Shown here: piece by piece, positions 1 through 8,700 of the stretch
Layout of the letters: the number at the start of each line of letters is the position of its first letter
Numbering within the stretch: position 1 is the first letter of the stretch
Source: Saprospira grandis DSM 2844
GTDB taxonomy: Bacteria > Bacteroidota > Bacteroidia > Chitinophagales > Saprospiraceae
Length of the DNA: 58,031 bases
Direction of reading: 5' to 3'
Assembly (NCBI RefSeq): GCF_000275825.1
Contig: NZ_JH719942.1
Coordinates: 230,978-289,008 of the forward strand
The notes under the pieces: model-generated
Seen by the model: the letters and a program-made list of their open reading frames with translations, nothing else
Told to the model about the DNA's origin: nothing
The model's database searches: none
Made by a program: the position numbers and the translations under genes

Positions 1-96
1 AGCGGCAGACCTAGCCAGCTTGCTGGCGCAGGGCCGAGCAGACCTGCGAGCCCTGCAAGGGCCCGGCCGCCGCAGGCGGCAGGCCCCAAAAAAGAT
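1..96 (-). repeat. Dispersed structured intergenic repeat (family A), minus orientation, cut by window edge
   Basis: Read on the minus strand this begins with a T-run and GGGGCCTG, then a GC stem (CCGCC/GGCGG), the core GGGCTCGCAGG..TCGGCCCT, a second stem (GCCAGC/GCTGGC), and GGTCTG. The same order of blocks recurs over twenty times in the window; this copy is closest to those at 23562 and 57462. Its outer end lies outside the window. Confidence 0.85.
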
Positions 97-137
97 AAAA
101 AACTGGCTATCATCGTCGAAATGTAAGCGAAACCGCA

Positions 138-275
138 ATGATTTGGCTCAAGCACTTTTTCTCTGAACGGCTCTCTTCGCTCAGCTTTAAGATGGAGAAG
201 CAAGAAGTGCTGATGCGTATTCAAATTTTAAATGAGTTTAATGCTATCAAGCTAGAAGTTGCTAATAGTCAGTAA
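138..275 (+). CDS. Short 45-residue ORF, probably a gene remnant
   Basis: An ATG-initiated 45-codon frame ending in residues EVANSQ. Its last 26 codons, and about 25 bases past the stop, closely match the minus-strand segment 21339-21422. Either this is a real small protein or both copies are 3' remnants of one gene. The charged helical tail (EKQEVLMRIQILNEF) gives no function. It lies directly upstream of the lipoprotein at 305. Confidence 0.3.
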   Translation: MIWLKHFFSERLSSLSFKMEKQEVLMRIQILNEFNAIKLEVANSQ

Positions 276-304
276 ATTACGATTTATACAACAAGGCTGC
301 AAAG

Positions 305-826
305 ATGATAAAAATGAATAATTGTATATTATTATATACATTGCTTCTGACTTTTATTAGTTGTACTAATAAAAGTGTTTTAGATAGGGGGAATGATTTA
401 TTGAAGGTTGAAAACGATGTAGACTCACTATCTGAGAATTTAGAGTTTGAAAATCCATTTATTAAAAGTTTTCGATGGGACCCAAAAGATAGTAAAGGAG
501 TACAAATATGGTTTACTGACAAAAAAGTATGTTACTTACTTTCAGTTCACTGTCTATATATGTTCCCTGTTGTTTATCATGATAATGAGGCGATTATGTA
601 TTGGGAGGGGGAAATGGATTGTCGATATGATGCAAAATTAAAAAATAGTTTTGGAGGCGTAAAAGCCCCTGAAGTCGGAAGTGCTTTTGCAAAATATACC
701 TTAGTTGAGAATGATGTTATTCGTGTTGAATATTATTTTTCAGAGTGGGTAAGCGCTTATATTGAGTCTGAAAGTGACGAGCAGTACATACACTTTCCAG
801 ATACTTTTTATTATCAAATAAATTAA
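305..826 (+). CDS. Hypothetical lipoprotein (173 aa)
   Basis: A hydrophobic leader of about 19 residues ends in the lipobox-like FISC, so the mature protein should start at the Cys near position 20 and be lipid-anchored. I recognise no domain. The mature part is acidic with several aromatic residues. The gene is AT-rich compared with the housekeeping genes further right. It is followed 40 bp later by a second small lipoprotein gene of similar size, so the two are probably co-transcribed. Possibly an accessory or immunity-type protein; function unknown. Confidence 0.7.
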   Translation: MIKMNNCILLYTLLLTFISCTNKSVLDRGNDLLKVENDVDSLSENLEFENPFIKSFRWDPKDSKGVQIWFTDKKVCYLLSVHCLYMFPVVYHDNEAIMYWEGEMDCRYDAKLKNSFGGVKAPEVGSAFAKYTLVENDVIRVEYYFSEWVSAYIESESDEQYIHFPDTFYYQIN

Positions 827-866
827 AGGAAACTTCTGTGCCTCAAACAAATAAAAGGAAATAGAG

Positions 867-1352
867 ATGATGAAACTTTGTATAGGATTGCCCCTTATCA
901 TATTGATTTTTGCTTGCTCTTCTACTAAAGAATTGAGTATAGTTAACGAAGATAAATTAAGCAAAAATTTATCAGATAGCTGTATCTTTAAAGTTGATTT
1001 TCAGGCTGGATTTCTTAACGAAACAGTTGCGTTGAGTTTTTTGGATACCCTAGGCGAAAAAGTAAAAATCTTTGAACTAGATAGTGTCGAAACATGGAAT
1101 AGCAACCTTACATCTCTTCAACTAAGCTGCTTTTACAAGGATGGAGAAAAATACTTTTATATTAGAGGCAAGGAGTTGCCTATTATCATTTCTGCAGAAA
1201 AATTTAGGTGGAGTCAATTTTTTTTCCACATAAATAACAAGCCTTTTCGACTTTTGATTGAAGGAGAAGATAAGTACTATGGCATAAATTATTACAAGGA
1301 TAAGGAGTCTGTTTATGTAATATCTCATGATTCTCCATTCACTTATTGGTAA
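867..1352 (+). CDS. Hypothetical lipoprotein (161 aa)
   Basis: The N-terminus MMKLCIGLPLIILIFACSS is a typical lipoprotein signal with cleavage before Cys17. No domain is recognised; the mature part looks beta-rich with many aromatic residues. An alternative start one codon downstream (second Met) is equally likely. Same strand and composition as the gene at 305. Function unknown. Confidence 0.7.
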   Translation: MMKLCIGLPLIILIFACSSTKELSIVNEDKLSKNLSDSCIFKVDFQAGFLNETVALSFLDTLGEKVKIFELDSVETWNSNLTSLQLSCFYKDGEKYFYIRGKELPIIISAEKFRWSQFFFHINNKPFRLLIEGEDKYYGINYYKDKESVYVISHDSPFTYW

Positions 1353-1425
1353 GGCTTTTTGCCCCGCTCTAAAATAAAGAACCTTCTAAACAAAACATGC
1401 TCTATAAGTCAGGCGAAGTGTATAG

Positions 1426-1578
1426 ATGGTTATTAAATTTGTGGGAAAAGATATAGCTAGCCCTTTAATAAGCGAGGAAGCCCGAATGGCACTCATTGCT
1501 AGGAGTCCAGAATCTAAAGGTATCCTTCAAATTGCTCAATCTGAAAAAGCCCCTTTTGGGGCAAAAATTAGAATATAA
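1426..1578 (+). CDS. Possible 50-residue ORF, perhaps a gene fragment
   Basis: An ATG frame of 50 codons sits in the 264-bp gap between two larger genes. It contains a plausible helical segment (SEEARMALIARS) and ends in GAKIRI. There is no clear ribosome binding site and no recognised family. It could be the tail of a lost gene. Nothing else is visible in this gap. Confidence 0.25.
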   Translation: MVIKFVGKDIASPLISEEARMALIARSPESKGILQIAQSEKAPFGAKIRI

Positions 1579-1616
1579 GAATAGCAGATTTTAGTTTAGG
1601 GGAGGCGGAGCAATCT

Positions 1617-2084
1617 ATGTATATAAAACTAAAGAAATATTTATTGATCTATGCTCAAAGTGTTCGATGCTTTGAATTTGCAATGATAAACAAGTATACT
1701 ATAAAAGGTCAGCCGTATTTTTTTAAAAAATTATTTCCGTTAAAAGGAGTAATTTTCATCTCGGACCAAGCTGTATATTACAACTATCATGGTGCAGGCT
1801 GTAGTCTGAAGTTTCCTAACTTTGATTTAGACTATAATGTAGTAGGAGCAGGAGATGGCGATTTGTATATATCCCTCTGGAGCTTTAAAGAGTTTTATAG
1901 GGCTCAAGAATCAATTGCGGAGGATATTCCATTGGCCAAAATGCTTGCTTGTTTAGATCTTTTTGTACAGAATGGGGTGTTAGCATGCCATGCTGAAAAT
2001 GGCCTTAGAAGCTATTTTTTTGCCAAAAATTGGCTGCATGAAAATGCGATAAGCATCAGTATACTGCTAAATAAAATGAACTGA
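1617..2084 (+). CDS. Hypothetical protein, possibly immunity-like (155 aa)
   Basis: A soluble protein with no signal peptide. The segment YNYHGAGCSLKF followed by an acidic/aromatic stretch and a late Trp-rich segment (KNWLHEN) is reminiscent of small HGxGC-type proteins (DUF6896) that often sit in toxin-immunity clusters; this is from memory and weak. A purine-rich GGGGAGGCGGAG precedes the start, although the first Met may not be the true one (Met23 is an alternative). A second small soluble gene follows after 15 bp. Confidence 0.6.
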   Translation: MYIKLKKYLLIYAQSVRCFEFAMINKYTIKGQPYFFKKLFPLKGVIFISDQAVYYNYHGAGCSLKFPNFDLDYNVVGAGDGDLYISLWSFKEFYRAQESIAEDIPLAKMLACLDLFVQNGVLACHAENGLRSYFFAKNWLHENAISISILLNKMN

Positions 2085-2099
2085 TGAAAATTAAGTTAG

Positions 2100-2657
2100 A
2101 TGTTTAAAACGAAAAATAGTAAATATATTGATAAATTAAAGAGGTCTCAAAATGCATTTATTGATTTACAGAAGGATGTTTTTTGGGTTGATGGGAGGCC
2201 AAGTTTTTTAATTAAAATAATAAATATACTTGTTGCCAAAGGGGATTTAGAAGCATTGTATTTTTTTAAGTCAAAGATTTCACTAAAAATTCTAAATAAT
2301 GTCCAGAGTAAAAATCAAAAGGAGTGTACTCTTCTGCAAAAAGCATGTTTCTATGCGGTGAAAGAGAATGATAATTGTGGGCTGCGATTGAAAATTGTTC
2401 AAGTCCTTCTGGAAGAAGGTTTGTCTAAAGTGAGTATAAAATGCACAGACCCTATTGTAATCGCAGCTTCTCATCGCAACATTGAATTGTTGGATATTTT
2501 AGTGAAATTTGGATTAGACTTAAACAAGCTTTGGAAGCCGTCGATTTGGTTTAGGGTGTCACCAAAAATTTTAAAGCATTTAGAAGAAAATAGTTCTAAT
2601 GTTCCTCAAGAGGTGGTAGACTATTTAAGAGCGCTAGCTGATGATTTAGAAAAATGA
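2100..2657 (+). CDS. Ankyrin-repeat-like protein (185 aa)
   Basis: Soluble. Residues about 40-145 show two or three degenerate ankyrin-like helix pairs (for example VIAASHRNIELLDILVKFGLDLNK, given here as a motif pattern: A-A..N-x-E-L-L-D-I-L-V-x-x-G-x-D-x-N). Such proteins often bind other proteins; in accessory clusters they can be immunity proteins. Starts 15 bp after the preceding gene, same strand. Converges on the speE 3' end. Confidence 0.6.
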   Translation: MFKTKNSKYIDKLKRSQNAFIDLQKDVFWVDGRPSFLIKIINILVAKGDLEALYFFKSKISLKILNNVQSKNQKECTLLQKACFYAVKENDNCGLRLKIVQVLLEEGLSKVSIKCTDPIVIAASHRNIELLDILVKFGLDLNKLWKPSIWFRVSPKILKHLEENSSNVPQEVVDYLRALADDLEK

Positions 2658-2722
2658 CCCCGCTAGTAGATGGTTTTATTTATAGTTGGGGCCTCCGCAG
2701 TGGCTTGGCCGCCCATTTGGAC

Positions 2723-2760
2723 CAAAAAAAGCGCAGCCTTCCCAATGGAAAGACTGCGCT
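2723..2760 (-). terminator. Rho-independent terminator of speDE
   Basis: On the minus strand, AGCGCAGTCTTTCC pairs with GGGAAGGCTGCGC around a 3-nt loop and is followed by a run of seven T. It lies 24-61 bp past the speE stop codon, in the right orientation to end that transcript. Confidence 0.85.
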
Positions 2761-2783
2761 CCTAATTTATTAAGGCCTAACCC

Positions 2784-3145
2784 TTATTTCAACATCTTAC
2801 GGACAAAGGGAGGCAAAGCAAAAGCGGCCTGATGTACAGCGCCATCATAGTAATTCAAGTCATGCTTTTCAGAAAAAGCATTGGCCGCCGCCTGATCGAG
2901 CTGAGGCAATTTGGCCTGCCCATCTTTGCTGGCCATGGTAAAGCTCCAAGTTCCTGTAGGATAAGTGGGGATTTGCGCCAAGTATACCTCTACCGCCTCA
3001 GCACCAAAAATGTCCTTTAGGCAGTGATTGAGCTCAACAAAGGCTTTTTGGTGAAAATGAGGGCTTTCGCTCTGCAATACCAAAATACCATCCTTTTTAA
3101 GGGCTTTTTGGGCATTTTTGTAAAAGGCCTCAGAGAAAAGTCCCT
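2784..3145 (-). pseudogene. speE: 3' fragment of speE
   Basis: About 120 codons (GLFSEAFYKN ... FVRKMLK) of the spermidine synthase C-terminus, including VYLAQIPTYPTGTWSF, the conserved stretch before the C-terminal helix. A longer open frame up to 3218 only adds sequence from the insertion element, so this is not an independent gene. Followed by its original terminator at 2723-2760. Confidence 0.9.
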
Positions 3146-3233
3146 TGCCCTTACCCCCAAAATTAGGACAGTAGTTTAAGGTGGAAAAATGAAAGAAAAA
3201 AGTCGTATAATGAAGCACTAAATTACAAAAGAG

Positions 3234-3521
3234 ATGAGAAAGAAACGTCGTAATTTCAGTTCTAAATTTAAGGCAAAAGTAGCCTTAGAAGCGCTAAAAG
3301 ATCAATTGACCTTGGCAGAATTAGCGACAAAATACGAGCTACATGCAAATCAAATATCGGCCTGGAAGAAAGAGCTTTTAGCCAATAGTTTTTTGCTTTA
3401 TGAAAAAAAGCGAGGCCCCAAAGTGGATGCTGATGAAGAAAAAGAAGCCCGTTTATATGAGCAAATAGGCAAGTTGCAGTTTGAGCTGGACTGGCTTAAA
3501 AAAAAATATAGGGGAATGTGA
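3234..3521 (+). CDS. IS3-family OrfA (helix-turn-helix transposase subunit)
   Basis: 95 residues: an HTH_Tnp_1-type domain (RRNFSSKFKAKVALEAL ... LAELATKYELHANQISAWKKELL) followed by a leucine-rich coiled coil (EKEARLYEQIGKLQFELDWLKKK), which in this family binds the element ends and mediates oligomerisation. The frame runs through the A9 tract at 3498-3506, where a -1 ribosomal slip would join it to OrfB as the OrfAB transposase. Preceded by AAAAGAGATGAGA. Intact. Confidence 0.9.
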   Translation: MRKKRRNFSSKFKAKVALEALKDQLTLAELATKYELHANQISAWKKELLANSFLLYEKKRGPKVDADEEKEARLYEQIGKLQFELDWLKKKYRGM

Positions 3522-4349
3522 TGAAGCGTTAAGACTGAGCCAAATAGCAGTATTAGAAGGACTTAGCATAGCTCGGCAATGTGAGTTAATGTCTGTTTCC
3601 CGATCAAAATACTATTATCAAGCAGTGGGCGAAAGTGCAGAAACTTAAAGTTGATGCGTAAAATTGATGAGTTTCACCTGTCACATCCAGAGTGGGGCTA
3701 CCCTAGGATGACCGAGTATTTAAGGGCCTCAGGCTTGATTTGCAACAGAAAACGAGTTGCTCGCTTGATGAAAAAGATGAATATTCGATCTGTTTTACCC
3801 AAGCCAAACACCTCATTATCAGCCAAAAGTCATAAGAAATACCCTTATTTACTTCGAGGCCTAAAAGTGAGCCGTTCAAATGAAGTTTGGGCAACTGACA
3901 TTACTTATATTCCTATGCAAGCGGGTTTTATGTACTTAACCGTTGTCATGGATTGGTATAGTCGATATGTTTTGAGCTGGCGGATTTCGAACAGCATGGA
4001 TAAGCGTTTTTGTCTAGAAGCTCTGGACGAAGCTTGGAAATGGGGGCAGCCTGAAATATTTAATTCCGATCAAGGCGCCCAATTTACTTCTCTAGAATTT
4101 ACGTCTGAGTTGCTCAACAGAGGAATTAAGATCAGTATGGATGGAAAAGGCCGAGCCTTAGATAATGTGTTTGTAGAAAGATTATGGTGGTCCGTAAAAT
4201 ATGAGCATATTTATTTGAGAGCTTATGAAAATGGTTTAGATTTACACAACGGACTTAAAGAGTATTTTAATTATTATAACAATCACAGGCTTCATAGTTC
4301 TTTAGGATATAAAACTCCTCAAGATATTTTTCTTCAGCATCTTCTCTAG
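3520..4349 (+). pseudogene. IS3-family OrfB (DDE integrase), frameshifted
   Basis: The -1 frame continues from the A9 slip site (ECDEALRLSQ ... SRSKYYYQAVGESAET) and hits TAA at 3646-3648. The match to the family resumes at 3651 in another frame (LMRKIDEFHLSHPEWGYPRM). Adding one T in ACTTAAAG restores the expected ETLKLMRKID, so a 1-bp deletion, or a sequencing error, has broken the gene. The catalytic core is otherwise complete: WATDITYIP (first Asp), NSDQGAQFTS (second Asp) and NVFVERLWWSVKYEHIY (Glu, 35 residues after the second Asp), then the HRLHSSLGYKTP end. Confidence 0.88.
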
Positions 4350-4358
4350 AGAGGGAAG

Positions 4359-5360
4359 CTAGTTCCCCTCCCTGAAGAAACTCCACCTTAAATTAAGGGA
4401 CTTTCTGTTTAAGCATTGGGGTAGGCGTACCTCTGCTGGACCAGCGGGGTCACTGCCATCTACAATGATAATATCAAAGCTTTCTGCAGCCGCCTCGGCC
4501 AGATAAGCAATGCCATCGGCAATTTTGAGGTCCAAATTAGGATGGTCAAAAGCCGCAGCAATCTGAGGCAAATGCTCCTTACAAGCCTCTACCACATTGC
4601 CATCAATTTCTACCATGGTCACCTTTTCTACAGCATCATGACGGAACAACTCGCGAACAGTTCCCCCATCGCCACCACCAATCACCAAAATATTTTTGGG
4701 CGCGGCATGGCTCAACATGGCGGGATGCGTAATCATCTCATGATAGATGAACTCATCCTTTTCTGTAGTCATAATGAGGTTGTCAATCGTCAACATCTTG
4801 CCAAAGGCATGAGATTCTAGAACCTGAACAGTTTGGAACTCAGACTTTTTGCGGTAGAGCAAATTGCCGGTATGACGAAGAGAAAGCGCTAGGTTTTCAT
4901 CCTTATCGGTAAACCAAACATTGCGGCTAAATTTAACCTTATGTTCTAGTTGCGACTCGGTGCCCTGTCTTTCTTTGAGCAGGTGGTCAATGTTTACTCG
5001 CTTGAGTAAGTCAGCTTGGCCGCGATTGATCTCCATGGCCGAACCATAATCTGCCTCAAAAGCTGTTTTGAGGTAGTCATAGGAAATCCAAGGATTGACC
5101 TCATCGCCGCAGGTGAAAAGGTCTACCGCAGCATAACCGTACTCTGGCCAACTGTGAATGGCCAAGTGGCTTTCTTGAATCACTACAACGCCAGAAACGC
5201 CATAAGGAGAAAAGTGGTGAAAAGTCGCATTGATGACCGTTGCTTGGGCCTCAAGAGCGGCATTTACCATAGATTTTTCAATAGTGATAACATCATTGAG
5301 AATATCTGGAGAACATCCAAAAAACTCAACCAAAATGTGTCTTCCTAAAGTCTTGCTCAT
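4359..5360 (-). CDS. speD: 5' part of speDE: intact SpeD domain plus truncated SpeE
   Basis: The readable frame is 333 codons. Residues 1-~125 are a complete AdoMet decarboxylase proenzyme: [11 protein letters not shown] holds the self-cleavage Ser64, which becomes the pyruvoyl group, and the catalytic His69; FTCG holds Cys84. These positions are one off from the well-studied bacterial enzyme (Ser63, His68, Cys83). Residues ~140-309 are the first part of spermidine synthase, with [18 protein letters not shown] and [12 protein letters not shown]. The last 24 codons are read into the insertion element and end at a chance stop. The SpeD half could still process itself. Promoter at 5426-5455. Confidence 0.85.
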   Translation of the reverse strand: MSKTLGRHILVEFFGCSPDILNDVITIEKSMVNAALEAQATVINATFHHFSPYGVSGVVVIQESHLAIHSWPEYGYAAVDLFTCGDEVNPWISYDYLKTAFEADYGSAMEINRGQADLLKRVNIDHLLKERQGTESQLEHKVKFSRNVWFTDKDENLALSLRHTGNLLYRKKSEFQTVQVLESHAFGKMLTIDNLIMTTEKDEFIYHEMITHPAMLSHAAPKNILVIGGGDGGTVRELFRHDAVEKVTMVEIDGNVVEACKEHLPQIAAAFDHPNLDLKIADGIAYLAEAAAESFDIIIVDGSDPAGPAEVRLPQCLNRKSLNLRWSFFREGN

Positions 5361-5425
5361 CAGCTAAATGTGAAAGTTGTGCGCAGCAAGAGCTGCATGA
5401 AAAAAATGAATTTTGTTTGGGGCGG

Positions 5426-5455
5426 CAAAAATAGAACAAAGTCTCAAGTTGCAAA
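5426..5455 (-). promoter_or_regulatory. Bacteroidota-type promoter of speDE
   Basis: On the minus strand, TTTG (5455-5452) and TATTTTTG (5433-5426) are separated by 18 bp. This matches the TTTG / TAnnTTTG consensus of the phylum's primary sigma factor. The start codon of speD is 65 bp downstream. Confidence 0.7.
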
Positions 5456-5584
5456 CTTTTTTTGCTTTTTTTTTGAAGGTTGCTATTGATTTTTTTGCCG
5501 CCAACCATAAGTTGAGGAAAAACTTTAGAATATCGAAAATATTTTAGTTCTTTTAGCTGCAGCCTCTGGCTTGCTTTGTACTTT

Positions 5585-5705
5585 TGAGCGCAGGTAAACT
5601 GGCCCCTATTGGCCGCAGGCCAAAACGGCCACAACAAGCCCTTTAGGGCGCAGTTCGACGACCAAAGGGAGTAACCGCCTGCCCTAGGCAGGAGGCCCAT
5701 CATTA
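5585..5705 (-). repeat. Dispersed repeat, TTACTCCC-module variant (minus)
   Basis: On the minus strand: hairpin CCTGCC/GGCAGG, then GGTTACTCCC, GTCGTCGAACTGCG, the palindromic GCCCTAAAGGGC, TTGTGGCC and GGCCTGCGGCC. The same GGTTACTCCC..TCGTCGAACTGCG module is found at 21001, 24655, 25560 and 57890. This copy lacks the GGGCTCGC core. It occupies most of the gap between speDE and the kinase gene. Confidence 0.7.
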
Positions 5706-5725
5706 TCATTTAGTTTAGCATCATC

Positions 5726-8700
5726 ATGAAACGAACCATATTTTGGCCCAGCTTTATTTTTCTTTTGGGCTTGCTGTTTATCCTCTCGGCAAATACTGTA
5801 GAAAATTGGGCCTATCGATCACCAGATTTGCCAGAAGCAGCCCAAGAGTTAGCCAGTCAATTGGCCTTTTGGGAGCAGGATCTAGAGCAGCGGATTGAAC
5901 GCCGAGAGTTTCTGATGCGCTCTGTAGACAATGAGTGGTCCGAGGATAGTTTGGCAATTTCTAATGCCCTGCCCTATACGCTTTTAATTTATAATGAAAG
6001 CGATTCGCTGATTTATTGGAACAACAATAAGGTAGAGCCCTACCAGACCGATGTGCGCTATAAAAGTAAGCCAGAGCGCCGTATTATGGATATGGCTGGC
6101 TCTAAATACCTAATGATTAAGCGCCCTTTTAAGGTAATTTTGAACCAGCAGGAGTATCGCTATACCCTATTGGGCCTCTTGCCCGTTTACCTGCGCTTTC
6201 CTGTGCAAAATGGCTACTTAGACAATAATTTTCCGCTGATGTCAGAGGAGTTTGGGGAGTTTGTTCGCCCAAGTACCGATAGCTCGGCGCAGCAGGTCCT
6301 AGATGATTTGGGCCTAGAGTATTTGCGCCTAGAGGAACAACCCAATTTTCCCTACCGAGACTCGGCCTATGGGGCTTTGGTACTCTATTTATTGGGGGCT
6401 TTTTGCTGGATTGCCCTGCTTTTTCGCCTAGCGGCCCAACTGACTCAACAAAAAGGACAGTTATTGGGAACCCTTTTCTTTCTGTCTGGCAGCCTCAGCC
6501 TACGCCTGCTAGGGGTGTATACCGAGCTGCCTCGACTCACGCATGATTTGCCGCTCTTTAGCTTTAAATTATCAGATCATGACTCGCTTTGGTATTATGC
6601 CCTAGGTGACCTACTACTCGATTTGGGCTGGATTGTGGCCCTGCTGGTTTTTATTTTGGCCAATTGGCAGGAGCAAGCCGTTGCAAAATGGAACAGTAGG
6701 CAAAAAAATGGCCTGGTCCTCTTTGTCTTTTCCGTTTTGGTGGGCGGTTTCCTCTCCTTAGAGCTTACCCTTCGAGATATTGTGCTCAATGCCAATGTCT
6801 ATTTGGAGTTTGAAAACTCGACCAGGGTCGATGCCCCTTCTTTTTTAGCTATGCTGGCCCTTGTGGTCCTTTTCTTCTCTTATTTCCTCCTGGTCAATAA
6901 GTTGTATCGCATGCTGGCGCTGCTAAACTGGAGCTACCTGCAGCAAGCCAGCTATTTGCTGATTTGCCTGCTTTTTGGCGCCGCCCTAGGCCTGAGTATG
7001 GGCCTCCCCATTTTCTATATTTTGGCCCTGGCCACCTTTGTGATTGCCTTTGGCATTTTGCTGCTTTGGTTTGTGCAGGAAAAACAACTGACCTTTATGT
7101 GGCTGACCGTTTGGCTGCTCTTTTTTAGTGGGGTCGGAACCCTGCTCATCGAACAGGCCAATCATGAAAAAAATCTGGCCCTGCGCCAAGATTTTCTTAA
7201 GGTCCTTACCTTTGAACAAGACCCCAAGGTAGAAGAAGCCTTTTTGGAACTAGAGCCCAAATTACTCAACGATAATTTCTTTAAGGTCTATTTTAGCTCG
7301 CTCTATATCCCCTATAGCCAAGTGGTCGATCGCCTGACCTACCTTTATCTGGATAATGCCTTTTTTGGCCGCTACGATTATAATATCTATCTCTATAATA
7401 GCCTCAATTTGCCCAAAAAAGGAGATCAACTCCCTTATGGCCAATTAAAAGATATTTTTGAACGCTCGCAAAAAATGGCTAGCCCCAATCTCTATTTCTA
7501 CTCAGAGAAATCTGGCCGCTTTGTCTATTATGCCGACCTAGAACTGCGAGAGGGTAATAAACTCTTGGGCCGAATTGTCCTCGAACTCCGCCCCAAAGAG
7601 GAGGATAGCCAAAACTCCATCTATGTCGAGCTGCTCTCGCTGCCCAAAAGCCGCCTAGAACAAACCTACGGCAATTTTGAGTATGCACTCTATAAAGGCA
7701 ACCAAAGAGTGCTGAGCAAAGATGGCGATTTTGCCGCCTATCTGGCCATTGATGAGGAACTGCCCGAACCCAAACGCTTTTTGCGCAAGAAAAAAGGCGA
7801 TAAAACTTATCTGCTCTACCAAGATGAACGAAGTTACCTAGGCTTGGTGGCCCTGCAAGCTACTTCCTGGCTGCAACCCTTTAGCCTATTTTCTTATATC
7901 TTTTGTATTGGCTTTCTCCTGCTTTTTCTGCTCTTTATTAGCCTAGCCGCACTCAAGTATTTGTTCCAATGGCAACCTATTGTGATCGAGTTTAAGGCCT
8001 CTTTGAGAGAACGCATCCAACAGGGGATTGTACTGGTGAGCCTCTTCTCTTTTATCGCTATTGGAGTAGTCACGATTTTCTATTTCCAAAATGAATATAA
8101 TGATTACCACAAACAACGACTAGAACGAAAAATTGCTAGTACAGCCAAAACCGCTAGCTGGCAAATTGTCAATCGCCCCGATTCTAGCCAACTGATTCCC
8201 GATGCAAAGGACCTGGCCAATATTCATAAAATTGATGTGAATGTCTATGGCCTCAATGGCCAGCTTTTGTCCTCTTCTGAAGATGCCATCTTTGAACGCC
8301 GCCTGCTTAGCCGACAAATGGACCCCCTGGCTTACCGAAAAATGCGCTTCGAACAACTCGATAATTACCCTCAAAGAGAAACAATTAACAACTTAGAGTA
8401 TCTCTCGGGCTATGTGCCGCTGCGAGATGAGGAAAATAATATTATCGCCTTTCTCAATCTGCCTTATGATTTGGCCGGGAGCAATAATATCCGCTCTCAG
8501 GATGTGGCAGAGTTCCTCGGAGCCCTGCTCAATGTCTATGTGATTTTCCTAATTTTAGCCGCCGGAGTGGCTTTCCTAATTGCCAATTCGGTCACCCGCC
8601 CACTCTCGCTTATTGGCGAGAAGTTGCGCCTGATTAAGGTGGGCGAGAAGAACGAACAACTAGAATGGAAGGGCCGAGATGAAATTGGCGACTTTGTCCG

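Larger units (their letters stand above)
3146..4429 (+). mobile_element. IS3-family insertion sequence (1284 bp) with 3-bp target duplication
   Basis: Ends: the left edge TGCCCTTACCCC and the inverted right edge TACGCCTACCCC match at 9 of 12 bases, and further in both sides share TTTAAGGTGG. The flanks carry a direct CCT (3143-3145 and 4430-4432), a 3-bp duplication typical of IS3 elements; deleting the element and one CCT restores the speE frame. It carries orfA and orfB overlapping in the -1 frame at a run of nine A (3498-3506). The right end begins TA rather than the usual TG, and orfB has a frameshift, so the copy is probably immobile. No second copy is visible in the window. Confidence 0.92.
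2784..5360 (-). pseudogene. speDE: speD-speE fusion gene (AdoMet decarboxylase / spermidine synthase) interrupted by an IS3-family element
   Basis: The two fragments 4430-5360 and 2784-3145 join exactly into one frame once the element at 3146-4429 and one copy of the 3-bp duplication are removed: the break falls inside the motif DPAGPAE / GLFSEAFYKN. The restored protein would be 429 residues. The N-terminal part is a prokaryotic S-adenosylmethionine decarboxylase (cleavage site Glu63-Ser64, His69, Cys84). The C-terminal part is spermidine synthase, with the AdoMet-fold motif GGGDGG and VEID. Together the two activities would make decarboxylated AdoMet and transfer its aminopropyl group to putrescine. 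In this genome the SpeE half is cut, so spermidine synthase is probably lost while SpeD may survive. Divergent from the kinase at 5726. Confidence 0.9.

Noticed and set aside
2784-3218. Independent small gene with a methyltransferase-like C-terminus
   Set aside because: Its first ~25 codons are insertion-element sequence; the remainder is the exact continuation of the interrupted speE.
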